A DNA stretch of 41,667 bases from NCBI GenBank assembly GCA_001698425.1, contig MBRE01000041.1:1-41667 (forward strand), given 5' to 3'. This stretch comes from Oscillatoriales cyanobacterium USR001 (lineage in GTDB: Bacteria > Cyanobacteriota > Cyanobacteriia > Cyanobacteriales > Microcoleaceae). Shown here piece by piece: positions 30,992 through 39,749 of the stretch. Numbering within the stretch: the first letter of the stretch is position 1; each line of letters starts with the position of its first letter. Made by a program: the position numbers and the translations under genes. Under the pieces are notes generated by a model. It had not been told where the DNA came from. It ran no database searches and saw nothing but the letters and a program-made list of their open reading frames with translations.

Positions 30992-32302
30992 ATGGATGAT
31001 GTAATTAGAAAAACAATTACTATTGGATTACCCACATTATTATTTTTTATTATTGCAGGCAATACTGGCAAAACAGGTCAAGCCGCTATCTGGCGAGCAT
31101 TAGAAAATCTTGGTCAGCCTTTTGGTTTGCTGATGTCTTTAGCTATATTAGTTTTTATTGGATTAGTAGCTAGTTATTTGAGTCGCTATCTTGTAGATGG
31201 TTTGCTAGTTAAATTTTATCAAAAACGCCGACAGTTAGAACCACCGGAAAAATTACTCATAGAAATTGATAAATTACCCCTTTCCCAGGATCTAAAAATT
31301 AAACTTAGCTGGAGTGTAACCTATAATTATACTAATCCGATTAATAACTTTAATTTGAAATACATCACCACCAAGATTTTTATAATTGTAATAATTATAA
31401 CTGCATTACTTTCTATCTCTAACTACTTCGGAGCCAGCTACAGACTTTTGGAATTAACTTCTCATTTTAAGCTACAATATTTGACAATAGGTTTCACTTG
31501 TGCAATTTTTTTCTTGCTGACACAGACCCCGAAAAGATGGTTAGTTGTTAGCGCTTTCTGTATTATCATTAACTTAGCTGAAATTGTGCCTTGGTATTTT
31601 CCAGAGCCATCAATAGCGGCCGACAAACCCGGACAAAACTTACGAATTTTTCAGAGTAATGTTTGGACAAGTAATCGGCATTATGCAGATGTTATCTCTT
31701 TAGTTAGGGAAGAAAAACCTGACATTGCCGTTTTTGTAGAAGTTGCAAAAAATACTTGGGCAAAAGAGTTAACTGCTTTAAAAGATATATTACCTTACTC
31801 TTTTGGAAATCAAGATTCAGAAGAATTTGGGATGGTAATATATAGTAAAATTCCTCTAAAGAATCCAGCGCTCAAAAATTTTTCATCGGGAAGAAAGAGC
31901 CTATTGACAGATATTAAAATTCAAGGTAAAATTATTACTATTCTCGTTGCTCACCCGCCATTTCCGCTCAAAAACAGAACTTTTGTCGATCGCAACAATC
32001 AGTTAGCAGGGATTGGCAAATATGTGGCAGAAGCCCAAAATCCTGTCATCGTTATTGGGGATTTGAATGTTACAATGTGGTCGCCATTTTACAAAAGTAT
32101 GGTAGAGACAGGCGGCTTGCGAAATGCGCGATCGGGTTTTGGTATTTTACCAACTTGGCCAACCTATAGACCACTGATATCTATTCCGATCGATCACTGT
32201 TTAGTTAGCGGAGATATTCAGGTTTTAAATATTAGACTTGGCCGCCAAGTTGGGTCAGATCACCTGCCTTTAATTACAGATTTAGTAATCAATAACAACT
32301 AA
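30992..32302 (+). CDS. Membrane-anchored endonuclease/exonuclease/phosphatase (EEP) family protein
   Basis: 436 aa. Residues 1-~105: a hydrophobic module (GLPTLLFFIIAGNTGKTGQA, ALENLGQPFGLLMSLAILVF, then LLIEIDKLPLSQDLKIKLS) resembling a small cyanobacterial N-terminal module of unknown role. About three membrane helices follow at 127-145, 160-177 and 182-200. From 216: EEP domain with N223 (FQSNVW), E250 (VFVEV), H321, GDLN (D357, N359), DH401-402 and SDH (D423, H424), so catalytic residues are present. Likely an external-facing phosphoesterase or nuclease; substrate unknown. Overlaps the convergent pentapeptide gene by 4 bp. Confidence 0.83.
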   Translation: MDDVIRKTITIGLPTLLFFIIAGNTGKTGQAAIWRALENLGQPFGLLMSLAILVFIGLVASYLSRYLVDGLLVKFYQKRRQLEPPEKLLIEIDKLPLSQDLKIKLSWSVTYNYTNPINNFNLKYITTKIFIIVIIITALLSISNYFGASYRLLELTSHFKLQYLTIGFTCAIFFLLTQTPKRWLVVSAFCIIINLAEIVPWYFPEPSIAADKPGQNLRIFQSNVWTSNRHYADVISLVREEKPDIAVFVEVAKNTWAKELTALKDILPYSFGNQDSEEFGMVIYSKIPLKNPALKNFSSGRKSLLTDIKIQGKIITILVAHPPFPLKNRTFVDRNNQLAGIGKYVAEAQNPVIVIGDLNVTMWSPFYKSMVETGGLRNARSGFGILPTWPTYRPLISIPIDHCLVSGDIQVLNIRLGRQVGSDHLPLITDLVINNN

Positions 32303-32829
32303 TGGTTTAAATACCCATCGGGCATAATAGTAGCGCGATCGCATTCAGCATCAGAAAAATTGGCTTTTTTCGCCCTAAACAAATTACACCCATTTAACTT
32401 GGCTCCAGTTAACTTCGCATTTTCTAAATTAACTCTGCTTAAATTAGCATAACTTAAATTAGCTCCACTTAGATCAGCACCACACAAATCTGCACCTTGT
32501 AAAGAGGCATAACTAAGATTTGTCCCCCGCAAATTCGCTCGGCGCAAATTCGCTCTTGATAAATTGCTCCGCTCTAAATTAGCTTCAGATAAATTCGCTT
32601 GATAAAGTTGAGCATCTCCCAATTCTGCCTTGGCTAACTGAGCTTTCTCTAAGTTAGCCTCACTCAAATTTGCATAAGGCAAATAGACACAATTCAGATC
32701 GCTGCCGGCAAAATTCACTTCTTCTAAATCGGCTTGAAATAAGTAGGCTTCACTTAAATTAATACCTTGAAAATCTCGCTTACCCGCAGAGAATTGAGCC
32801 AGCAATTCCTCAGCGCTGAGCTTTTGCAT
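32299..32829 (-). CDS. Pentapeptide repeat protein
   Basis: 176 aa. About 25 tandem A(N/D)LxX units from residue ~20 to 165 (LSEAYLFQADLEEVNFAGSD, SNLSRANLRRANLRGTNLSY, DLCGADLSGANLSYANLSR), forming a right-handed quadrilateral beta helix. The N-terminus MQKLSAEELLAQFSAGKRDF is a common lead-in for cyanobacterial members. Most have no assigned function; some mimic DNA. No signal peptide, so it is cytosolic. Confidence 0.93.
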   Translation of the reverse strand: MQKLSAEELLAQFSAGKRDFQGINLSEAYLFQADLEEVNFAGSDLNCVYLPYANLSEANLEKAQLAKAELGDAQLYQANLSEANLERSNLSRANLRRANLRGTNLSYASLQGADLCGADLSGANLSYANLSRVNLENAKLTGAKLNGCNLFRAKKANFSDAECDRATIMPDGYLNH

Positions 32830-33179
32830 TTTTACCTCATTTTAGACAACAGATATTCCCGCCAACCTATAAAAATAGTTGATGGTTTTAACTATGCGTA
32901 TTTATACTTACATTCTTATCTAATGTTAAAGTTGTATAATAAAGATCGCATTTTTTCTAATATTTTTTTTAGATTTGTAAATTCCTGTAAAGTTGAGCAA
33001 TTCGAGACTAAATTCGTAAATTTGTCCAAAAACCAGATTTATTTGTAAAATGAAGGATATTTACTTAGCTTATGATATTTATTGCCGATCGCCTTACCCA
33101 TAGCTAACTCCACGCCATTTTCCGTCTCGGCAATGCCCAGCACCTCAGACTTTTATCCGCAATTTCCCTCAATTGACTT
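32830..33179. other. Divergent intergenic region, no gene seen
   Basis: 350 bp, AT-rich. TTGTATAAT (-10 TATAAT at 32935-32940) is the only promoter-like text noticed, and it has no good -35. The 33060-33175 part has coding-like composition but no supported frame. Confidence 0.5.
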
Positions 33180-34715
33180 ATGCCAGAACTTCCCACATCG
33201 ATCGCTCAACACTACCATGAACGTACAAAATACGACCCTCAAACCATTGGGGCAAAAAACAGACAGCTAGACTGGGAACAGCAACCACTTCCTTTTAAGG
33301 AATATAAAATTGGTGCAACTTTTGACCTAAAACCCTATCTGAGAGACAAATCCGAAGGTTTATCCGCTGATCCTGATATCAATTGGTGGCAACGGTTATC
33401 TCGCTTGTTGCTGTGCAGTTACGGTTTAACGGCGAAAGTACCGACAATGGGGGGAGAACCCCTTTATTTGAGGGCTGCCCCTTCTGCGGGTGGGTTGTAC
33501 CCAGCAGAGATTTATCTAGTTTCTCGCGGCTCTAAGCTTTTACCGCCGGGGCTGTACAATTATCAAGTCAGAAATCATACTTTAGTTCACTTTTGGCATA
33601 GTGAAGTTTGGCCGATGCTGCAAGCTGGTTGTTTTTGGCATCCCACTTTAGAAGATACGAAATTAGCGATCGCGATTACCGCAGTTTTCTTCCGTTCAGC
33701 TTGGCGTTACGAAGATCGAGCCTATCGACGAATTTACTTAGATACAGGTCATTTATTAGGTAACATTGAGTTAGCTTGTGCTCTCAATGATTATCGACCG
33801 CATTTAATTGGTGGATTTGCAGATCGGGCAGTAAATGAGTTACTTTATTTAGACTCAGAAGTAGAAGGCGCGATCGCGATCGCCTCCCTCGCAGACTTAC
33901 TAGAACTCGAACAAAACATACCCAAATATCGCACTGCCTTGCGGGGACAAACTCAAACAAATTATCCGAAAATTGCCGATGGTCAACTATTAGCATACCT
34001 CCACAAAGCTACTGAGATCGAATCCGATACATCGGGAATTGATGGTTGGAAACTCCATGAAAATGAAGAACAATTAGAAGATAAATACAACTTTCCTTTC
34101 TGCACCAAAGTTTCCGCCGTCACTCCCTCCATACCTTGGGGAGTGAATCTGGAATCTTTAGAAAATACCATTTTCAAAAGACGTTCTACTCGCGCCTATA
34201 CAGGTGCAGCTTTGACTTTGGGAGAACTGTTAGCTTTACTAGATTTTACCTACCAATCTCACCACTATATTGACCAAGGTTTAGATGTTTCGCCGGACTA
34301 TTTCGACTTGAGTTTAATTGAAACCTTTATTGCAGTTTCTGGAGTGAATGGGTTAGAAGAAGGTTGTTACTATTACGCTCCCAAAGCCCAAGAATTGCGA
34401 CAAATTCGGTTCAAAAACTTTCGCCGTGAGTTACACTTTTTATGTTTGGGGCAAGAGTTGGGAAGGGATGCCGGAGCGGTATTATTCCATACGGCAGATT
34501 TGAAGAAAGCAGTAGCCAAATATGGCGATCGCGTTTATCGCTATCTGCATTTAGATGCTGGTCATTTGGGGCAAAGGCTGAATCTGGCAGCTATCCACCT
34601 ACGTTTGGGTGTCAGCGGGATCGGTGGTTTCTTTGATGACCACGTTAACGATGTGCTAGGCATTCCCACTGATGAGGCAGTGCTTTACATTACGACTCTT
34701 GGCCGCCCCAAATAG
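33180..34715 (+). CDS. SagB/ThcOx family double nitroreductase
   Basis: 511 aa with two nitroreductase-like FMN domains in tandem. First (~70-235): LRAAPSAGGLYPAEIYLVSR, LGNIELACALNDY. Second (~325-505): RRSTRAYTGAALTLGELLAL, YLHLDAGHLGQRLNLAAIHL, SGIGGFFDDHVNDVLGIP. The SagB family includes the azoline dehydrogenases of thiazole/oxazole peptide maturation, but no cyclodehydratase or precursor gene is nearby. This cyanobacterial two-domain form may therefore have another oxidoreductase role. MPELPTSIAQHYHERTKYDP is the usual start of these proteins; the SD is weak. Confidence 0.88.
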   Translation: MPELPTSIAQHYHERTKYDPQTIGAKNRQLDWEQQPLPFKEYKIGATFDLKPYLRDKSEGLSADPDINWWQRLSRLLLCSYGLTAKVPTMGGEPLYLRAAPSAGGLYPAEIYLVSRGSKLLPPGLYNYQVRNHTLVHFWHSEVWPMLQAGCFWHPTLEDTKLAIAITAVFFRSAWRYEDRAYRRIYLDTGHLLGNIELACALNDYRPHLIGGFADRAVNELLYLDSEVEGAIAIASLADLLELEQNIPKYRTALRGQTQTNYPKIADGQLLAYLHKATEIESDTSGIDGWKLHENEEQLEDKYNFPFCTKVSAVTPSIPWGVNLESLENTIFKRRSTRAYTGAALTLGELLALLDFTYQSHHYIDQGLDVSPDYFDLSLIETFIAVSGVNGLEEGCYYYAPKAQELRQIRFKNFRRELHFLCLGQELGRDAGAVLFHTADLKKAVAKYGDRVYRYLHLDAGHLGQRLNLAAIHLRLGVSGIGGFFDDHVNDVLGIPTDEAVLYITTLGRPK

Positions 34716-34746
34716 CAAGTACAAATAGCAAGTACAAATAGTCAAG
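34712..34746. repeat. AGCAAGTACAAAT tandem repeat
   Basis: Two perfect 13-nt units and a third degenerate one directly after the SagB stop. Confidence 0.7.
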
Positions 34747-34848
34747 TATGAGTCCAAGGGGAATGGGCGAGATTTTCAGTTATAATTTGGCAGTGAGAAG
34801 GGATGATTAGGGTAAACTTTTTTTAACAGGGTAATTAGGTGATAATTT

Positions 34849-35214
34849 ATGAAGACGGTTGTAGTTGTAGACGATCAGCGATCGCATCGAGAAATGATCT
34901 CAAACCTCCTCAAAGGTAGCGGGATTAATGTGATTGAGGCCAGCGATGGTAATGAAGCAATAGATAAAATTGAGGTAAATTTTCCAGATTTAGTGATTTT
35001 GGATATTGTGATGCCGGGAATGAATGGGTTTGAGGTTTGTCGGCGGATTAAAAACAATCCGATCACTAAGGATATACCAATAGTATTTTGTTCGATTAAG
35101 GGGGAGGAGTTCGATCGCTATTGGGGGATTAAGCAAGGCGCAGATGCTTATATTTCTAAACCTTTTGGACCGCGAGAATTGGTGGGAACGGTGAAACAAT
35201 TATTGCGATCGTAG
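34849..35214 (+). CDS. CheY/PilH-like response regulator (receiver only)
   Basis: 121 aa, a lone receiver domain. D8 and D9 (acidic pocket), phosphoacceptor D52 (LVILDIVMPGMNG), S82 in place of the usual Thr, K104 (YISKPFG). No output domain, so it signals by protein contact. In cyanobacteria such PilH/CheY proteins often act in type IV pilus phototaxis or Hmp-type chemotaxis operons, but no kinase or methyl-acceptor gene is adjacent. Monocistronic, no strong SD. Confidence 0.93.
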   Translation: MKTVVVVDDQRSHREMISNLLKGSGINVIEASDGNEAIDKIEVNFPDLVILDIVMPGMNGFEVCRRIKNNPITKDIPIVFCSIKGEEFDRYWGIKQGADAYISKPFGPRELVGTVKQLLRS

Positions 35215-35341
35215 GGGGTGAGCCTAGATATACAGCAAATTTCAGGTAACTGAGGTACAAAAAAGGTTTTTGTAGGGGCGATGCCCCCGCGCCCGCCCAG
35301 ATTGCAGTATTATTAGCGTCAATACTTATTTCAAATAAACG

Positions 35342-36199
35342 ATGAGATTTATCAATCCCAAAACGGACTACGCCTTTAAAAAGATATTTGGTTCAACAGA
35401 AAGCAAAGACATTCTGATTAGCTTTCTCAATGCTTTGATTTATGAAGGCAATTCTACAATTACAGATTTAGAAATTATCAATCCCAACTTACCGCCCAAA
35501 ATCCAAGGTTTAAAAGATACCTATCTCGATGTCAGAGCTACACTGAATGACGGCACACTTGTCATTATTGAAATGCAGGTTTTAAACGTGCAGTCTTTTG
35601 GCAAAAGGGTTTTGTTTAATGCTGCGAAAACCTATGCTTTCCAACTCCAAGCGGGAGAAGGCTACCGAATGCTCAAACCAGTTATTGCTTTAACAATTAC
35701 CGATTTTGAGATGTTCCCTAATCACGACAAACTTATTTCTAGCTTTGTTTATAAAGAGAAGTCTGAAGGCTGGCGCTATACTGAGAATGATATTGAGTTG
35801 GTATTCATTGAGTTACCCAAGTTTACCAAAGAACTTGGCCAGCTTGAAACTATTACGGATAAATGGATTTACTTTATCAAATTTGCGCGATCCCTCACTT
35901 CCATTCCTGAAAATATGGACGATATCCCCGAACTACACCGAGCCTTTGAAATCGCCAATCAAGCTGATTTAACTCCCTCTGAACTAGAGGATTTGGAACG
36001 CAGGGAAATGTTTATCTACGATCAACAAGGAGCGATTAATCTCGGACGCGAAGAGGGACGCGAAGAGGGACGCGAAGAAGAGAAACGTGGCATTGCTCGA
36101 AAGTTACTGGCTCAACTTAATGATGAGGCGATCGCCGCAGCGACAGGATTAAGTCTTAAAGCAATTGAAGAGTTGCGTCAGGAAGTGAGTAATGATTGA
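35342..36199 (+). CDS. Rpn family recombination-promoting nuclease
   Basis: 285 aa. It starts MRFINPKTDYAFKKIFGSTE, the family signature. The PD-(D/E)XK site is D63 (LDVRA), E77 and Q79 (IEMQV), in the 'YLDVRATLNDGTLVIIEMQV' stretch. The middle has ITDFEMFPNHDKLISSFVYK; the C-terminus carries three GREE units encoded by a tandem repeat (36048-36080) and a short helical tail LSLKAIEELRQE. RpnA-type proteins cut DNA and promote recA-independent recombination; whole-gene copies are abundant in cyanobacteria. The catalytic core looks intact. Confidence 0.92.
   Translation: MRFINPKTDYAFKKIFGSTESKDILISFLNALIYEGNSTITDLEIINPNLPPKIQGLKDTYLDVRATLNDGTLVIIEMQVLNVQSFGKRVLFNAAKTYAFQLQAGEGYRMLKPVIALTITDFEMFPNHDKLISSFVYKEKSEGWRYTENDIELVFIELPKFTKELGQLETITDKWIYFIKFARSLTSIPENMDDIPELHRAFEIANQADLTPSELEDLERREMFIYDQQGAINLGREEGREEGREEEKRGIARKLLAQLNDEAIAAATGLSLKAIEELRQEVSND
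36048..36080 (+). repeat. In-frame GREE-coding tandem repeat in the Rpn gene
   Basis: Three 12-nt GGACGCGAAGAG units code for GREEGREEGREE; slippage here would change the spacer length between nuclease core and C-terminal tail. Confidence 0.7.
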
Positions 36200-36282
36200 T
36201 ATAGCAACCGCCAAGGTGGTTAGGAGATAAATCTGGGGTAGGGGCGAAGCATTCGGGCGAATAATTTATCGGTTTTACCATT

Positions 36283-36792
36283 TTAAGACCCGAATGCGGG
36301 GTTTTCTGTAGCAACCTGCTTTCTATCAACTTCAGGAGTATTTTGTGGTGCAAATAGCAAAACTTTTACATTTGGTAAGTCAATAAAAGCTGATTCAATT
36401 AAGGGTTTTACCTGTGCCCAAGATAAACCACCGTTTCCACAACCCAAGGGCGGAATAGCAATAGACTTAATATTTAATCGCTTAATTTCTGCGATCAGTG
36501 CTTTAAGTCCAATCTCTATATCTTCTATCCGTGAATTGCCTTTCCAATGGCGTTTTGTCGGGAAATTGATAATGTAACGAGGATTAAATAATTTGCCAGT
36601 AGAAACTACAAACATTTGTCCTGGCTGCACTTTTCCACTACGGCAAGCTTGTGCGTATTGGCGGAAGTTTTCGGGAAATGCTTGTTTAAATTGTAAAGCA
36701 ATTCCTTTGCCCATAATGCCAACACAATTAACCGTATTAACGAGGGCTTCTGCATCTGCTTCTAAGAGGTTGCCTTGCTTGAGTTCTATCAT
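36283..36792 (-). CDS. DarG-like macro domain protein, no DarT partner
   Basis: 169 aa. The macro fold is complete: MIELKQGNLLEADAEALVNT, VNCVGIMGKGIALQFK (adenosine/ribose-binding loops), RYIINFPTKRHWKGNSRIED (typical of DarG/ALC1-type), PPLGCGNGGLSW. The N-terminal DarG macro domain removes ADP-ribose from DNA bases added by DarT. Full DarG has a further ~190-residue DarT-binding part, absent here: the last ~15 residues (VDRKQVATENPAFGS) run into repeat DNA. No DarT gene is adjacent. It may be a stand-alone deADP-ribosylase or a truncated survivor. Confidence 0.87.
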   Translation of the reverse strand: MIELKQGNLLEADAEALVNTVNCVGIMGKGIALQFKQAFPENFRQYAQACRSGKVQPGQMFVVSTGKLFNPRYIINFPTKRHWKGNSRIEDIEIGLKALIAEIKRLNIKSIAIPPLGCGNGGLSWAQVKPLIESAFIDLPNVKVLLFAPQNTPEVDRKQVATENPAFGS

Positions 36793-36923
36793 AATATTTT
36801 CTGTTGATCTTATTCAAGAATAACAAATTGGGTGAATCTTTGACATATATCTTTAAATACTTGTATTATCAACATTATGATGATGTTGGGATCTAACAAG
36901 TAAAGTAGTTGTGAGGTTAAAAC

Positions 36924-37403
36924 ATGGATCTTAAACTGGAACAAATGTTTTGGAATGCAGGTCAAGAAAAGGAAGCCTATACACAAGAAATTTGGCAGGA
37001 AATCATTGATGTTCTTCTGGATGATTTTCAGGATTTAATTAAGCAGGATTTTCAACGCGATCCTAAAATTAGACTATACCTTGAAAAAATAAATTATCCC
37101 TCATTTGGGAGGTCAATATGGACAAGTAATAGAGAGGATTCCCCTCTATCTACAGTTTGGTTTGCTGTAATTGCAGGCGATATGGTAGGAATTGAAGAGG
37201 AAGGTAATGTAAAAGATATTTTTCAGGCAACTCTGACGCTTTTTTTATTTGAGGCTAGTAGCAAAAAGCGTTTGTGTCTCACAACAGGTGAAAGCATCAT
37301 TGAGTTTGTTTTTGAAAAACAATCCGATGGTCGTGGATATTGGCGTAGTCTGGGGTGGTGTAATGATGAATGGGGGGAATGGGAAGATATTGAATGGGAA
37401 TGA
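36924..37403 (+). CDS. Hypothetical protein, acidic
   Basis: 159 aa, not recognised. Very acidic at the end (EWGEWEDIEWE). MDLKLEQMFWNAGQEKEAYT, IDVLLDDFQDLIKQDFQRD and WFAVIAGDMVGIEEE suggest an alpha/beta cytosolic protein. The pattern, a single small acidic gene next to a macro domain gene, would fit an immunity-like protein, but nothing proves it. Convergent with mnmE (53-bp gap). GAGGTTAAAAC precedes the ATG. Confidence 0.6.
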   Translation: MDLKLEQMFWNAGQEKEAYTQEIWQEIIDVLLDDFQDLIKQDFQRDPKIRLYLEKINYPSFGRSIWTSNREDSPLSTVWFAVIAGDMVGIEEEGNVKDIFQATLTLFLFEASSKKRLCLTTGESIIEFVFEKQSDGRGYWRSLGWCNDEWGEWEDIEWE

Positions 37404-37455
37404 AATACATCCTTTGATACGGGAAATCATACTATTGCTGTAAAAGTTGATTAAC

Positions 37456-38850
37456 CTATTTGCCAATGCAAAACCTACTAAAAATTCGATCTAAAACTGA
37501 TTCTGTCACTCCTTCCCCCGTGATTTCTCCTAAAGCTTGAATCGCCCCCCGTAAATCTATTGTCCAAAAATCTAAGGGTAATTGATTATTAATTGTATCC
37601 GCGCATTGTTCCAAAGAAATTTTTGCCCTAGTTAACGCCGCTGCTTGCCTTTGATTAATAGCTAAGTCTAAATTTCCGGCTTGTAAATTTCCCGCATTAA
37701 CAGCATTTAAAATCGCTTTTTCTAAGTCTTCAATTCCCTGATTATAAGCGGCAGCGGCTAGAATTTTTGATTGGGGTTTTTCAATCTGAGATTGCAATAT
37801 TTCTAAGTCATTTTTCGAGACTAAATCAACTTTATTAACGATCAAAATTACCGGCCGATGTTGAACTTCTTGGTAAATTTCCCGATCGCCCTCTGTCCAG
37901 CCCGCTGCGGCATCGATCGCTAACAATACTAAATCAGCAGACTCAGCCGCTTGACGCGATCGCGCTACCCCAATTTTCTCTACCCGATCCTCTGTCTCCC
38001 TAATTCCCGCCGTATCCAACACCTGAATCGGGATTCCACCCACCACTAACTGCGATTCCACGACATCCCGCGTGGTCCCTGGTAAGTCCGTTACGATCGC
38101 GCGATCGCATCGACTCCAAGCATTCAGCAAGCTGGATTTCCCCACATTTGGCCGGCCAACGATCGCGACTTTTAAACCCGATCGCAACAATTCCCCAGCA
38201 TCCGCCGTTGCCAAAATTCTTGACAATTCTGCCAAAATATGCTGAATTTGTAACGCGATCGCCTCCTCATCCAGCGGTGGCAAATCTTCCTCAAAATCAA
38301 TCCGCGCCTCAATTTCCGCCAACACATCCAGACAAGTCGCCCTCAACTCGCGGATGGGTGTGGCTAATTTTCCCTGCAAACCAGCTAAAGCAGCCTGAGC
38401 CGCCGCAGGCGATCGCGCCCCCACCAAATCCGCCACGCTTTCCGCCTGAGTTAAATCCAGTCGGCCATGCAAAAACGCCCGCAGGGTAAACTCTCCCGGC
38501 CCGGCCAACCTCGCCCCCGATTCCAGACACAACTGCAAAACCTGTTGTACGGCCATAATTCCGCCGTGACAGTGAAATTCGACAACATCTTCGCGGGTGT
38601 AAGAGCGCGGAGCCTTCATAATTAACAATAGAGCTTCATCTATCAATTGCTGAGACTGGGGATGGCGGATGTAGCCGTAGAGAAGGCGATGAGATTCCCA
38701 AAGTTGATTTCCTGGCGCGTGAAATAGGGTGCGAGCGATCGCGATCGCCTCGTCACCAGAAAGCCGCACAATACCTACGCTACCCTGTTGTGGCACAATT
38801 GCTGTCGCGATCGCCGCGATCGTTTGGCCAGTTAGTAATATTTCAGACAT
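37456..38850 (-). CDS. mnmE: tRNA uridine-5-carboxymethylaminomethyl GTPase MnmE
   Basis: 464 aa. With MnmG it modifies the wobble uridine (xm5U34) of several tRNAs. The N-terminal domain carries IVRLSGDEA and the formyl-THF-binding region; [20 protein letters not shown] is diagnostic. The G domain: G1 GRPNVGKSS (232-240), G2 GTTRD (258-262), G3 DTAG (279-282), G4 NKVD (339-342). It ends in the invariant CIGK (461-464). Intact. A solitary CRISPR repeat lies 93 bp upstream of the start on the same strand. Confidence 0.97.
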   Translation of the reverse strand: MSEILLTGQTIAAIATAIVPQQGSVGIVRLSGDEAIAIARTLFHAPGNQLWESHRLLYGYIRHPQSQQLIDEALLLIMKAPRSYTREDVVEFHCHGGIMAVQQVLQLCLESGARLAGPGEFTLRAFLHGRLDLTQAESVADLVGARSPAAAQAALAGLQGKLATPIRELRATCLDVLAEIEARIDFEEDLPPLDEEAIALQIQHILAELSRILATADAGELLRSGLKVAIVGRPNVGKSSLLNAWSRCDRAIVTDLPGTTRDVVESQLVVGGIPIQVLDTAGIRETEDRVEKIGVARSRQAAESADLVLLAIDAAAGWTEGDREIYQEVQHRPVILIVNKVDLVSKNDLEILQSQIEKPQSKILAAAAYNQGIEDLEKAILNAVNAGNLQAGNLDLAINQRQAAALTRAKISLEQCADTINNQLPLDFWTIDLRGAIQALGEITGEGVTESVLDRIFSRFCIGK

Positions 38851-38943
38851 TTAAAGGAACAGGAAGTAAAACAGGATTTAGGCACAGACAAGGTAATTAT
38901 GTCATTGCGATCGTTCTACTTGTCATTATTGCCCAAACCTTCA

Positions 38944-38980
38944 GTTTCAGTCCCGTTGCCGGGATTCTGTTAGTTGAAAG
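38944..38980 (-). CRISPR. Solitary CRISPR repeat
   Basis: Identical over 37 nt to the 21 repeats of the main array, but 769 bp beyond the array's distal end and 93 bp upstream of mnmE. DUF4926 and DUF6883 genes lie between. Confidence 0.93.
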
Positions 38981-39030
38981 TAACGGTGTAAAACAGTGGT
39001 GTACAACGATGCGTAAAACACCTGTTGCAG

Positions 39031-39285
39031 CTACGATGCCTGGGCTAGGCGACGGACTGATAGGATATCGCTAGTTTGCAAAGCCTCAATACTGGAAATG
39101 GGAACGGTCACTACGTCGATCGTCTCTCCCAAAGCGCTGAAGACTTCTAGGACTGCTCCTTCTTCTTTCCCTTCGGGATGGGGGACGTAATCTACTAAGG
39201 TGGCAATGTCACCCCGGTACAGGTTGTATTCGGGGAACTCTTGATTGAGGGCTATTTCTTGGTAGAGTTCGAGTTTTTCGTTCAT
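39031..39285 (-). CDS. DUF4926 protein
   Basis: 84 aa. Core pattern LYQEIALNQEFPEYNLYRGD and IATLVDYVPHPEGKEEGAVL EVFSALGETIDVVTVP (here split) matches DUF4926, small beta-rich proteins that follow toxin-like genes. Its start overlaps the DUF6883 stop by 4 bp (ATGA-type), so the two are translationally coupled. As remembered, DUF6883-DUF4926 pairs recur in cyanobacteria, suggesting a two-component, perhaps toxin-antitoxin-like, module. The gene sits between a solitary repeat and the CRISPR array. Confidence 0.82.
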   Translation of the reverse strand: MNEKLELYQEIALNQEFPEYNLYRGDIATLVDYVPHPEGKEEGAVLEVFSALGETIDVVTVPISSIEALQTSDILSVRRLAQAS

Positions 39286-39605
39286 TTGCTTGGGACTAGG
39301 GTGATGAATTGGAATTGCTGGTCAATTTTCCGTTGTAGCCAAACTGCCACGACAGTTAGGTTGATGCCGTTGATGCCTTGCAAAGTGCCTTTAACTTCAT
39401 AGTAAGTGCCATGTTGGTCGGTGCGATCTTCGGTGGCATTGTTGCTGTTGGCAAGCTGTCGCAATGCGGCAAGGAGGGCTTCGGGATTTTCAGCCGTGAA
39501 CCCGGCTTGAGCTAAAAATTGCGACTTGTCGTTGCGAGGGCGCTGAACCAATAGGTAGCGGGTGAGTTTGGCATCGGGGATGATGGCGTTTTCTGGAATT
39601 CTCAT
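39282..39605 (-). CDS. DUF6883 protein (possible toxin partner of DUF4926)
   Basis: 107 aa. Starts MRIPENAIIPDAKLTRYLLV, then QRPRNDKSQFLAQAGF, LLAALRQLANSNNAT and a C-terminal KGTLQGINGINLTVVAVWLQ strand region: the DUF6883 pattern, which is also found at the ends of polymorphic toxins. 'KLTxYLL...RxDKxxFL...GF' is its most conserved text. It is encoded first in the pair, 144 bp downstream (minus strand) of the last CRISPR repeat. No good SD is seen, so it could depend on read-through from the array or an unseen promoter. Confidence 0.8.
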   Translation of the reverse strand: MRIPENAIIPDAKLTRYLLVQRPRNDKSQFLAQAGFTAENPEALLAALRQLANSNNATEDRTDQHGTYYEVKGTLQGINGINLTVVAVWLQRKIDQQFQFITLVPSK

Positions 39606-39749
39606 ATCGTTTGCGTTATCTGACGAAAAGTCCGGAATTCCACTGTCAGCCTTTTCAGGATTAATAATCTGGAATGGCTGAACTATTTAGTTTTCAAGGT
39701 TCCGATTCTTGGTGGTGTAAAAGCAATCCGCTTCAAAACATATTATGTC
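39606..39749. other. Spacer DNA between DUF6883 and the array
   Basis: 144 bp with no repeat or gene. GGTGTAAAAGC (39714) resembles GGTGTAAAACA beside the solitary repeat (38986), a short match that may be chance. Confidence 0.4.

Larger units (their letters stand above)
29509..30998. repeat. Tandem duplication, ~766-bp unit
   Basis: 29509-30231 and 30275-30998 are highly similar. Both start with ATTGTTAGAAATGTTATCAT, contain a Uma2 gene, and end at ATCAAAATCAATGGATGATG. In the second unit this last text is the start of the EEP gene (30992), so the first unit carries a truncated copy of that start. Confidence 0.85.

Noticed and set aside
32767..33048. 93-codon plus-strand frame in the divergent region after the pentapeptide gene
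   Set aside because: Starts inside the pentapeptide gene's antisense strand and runs through AT-rich DNA; no motif or SD.
33082..33270. 62-codon frame overlapping the SagB start
   Set aside because: Different frame from the SagB gene, whose N-terminus is recognisable; no independent support.
35706..35972. 88-codon frame inside the Rpn gene
   Set aside because: Alternate-frame shadow.
38148..38489. 113-codon plus-strand frame opposite mnmE
   Set aside because: Pro-rich antisense shadow with no start signal.
38790..39074. 94-codon plus-strand frame over the solitary repeat
   Set aside because: It overlaps the mnmE start and DUF4926 on the other strand, includes the CRISPR repeat and has no family features.
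39606..39749. Possible CRISPR leader on the left of the array
   Set aside because: Repeat polarity (hairpin then ACTGAAAC on the minus strand) and the strong promoter on the right argue for the leader being to the right.
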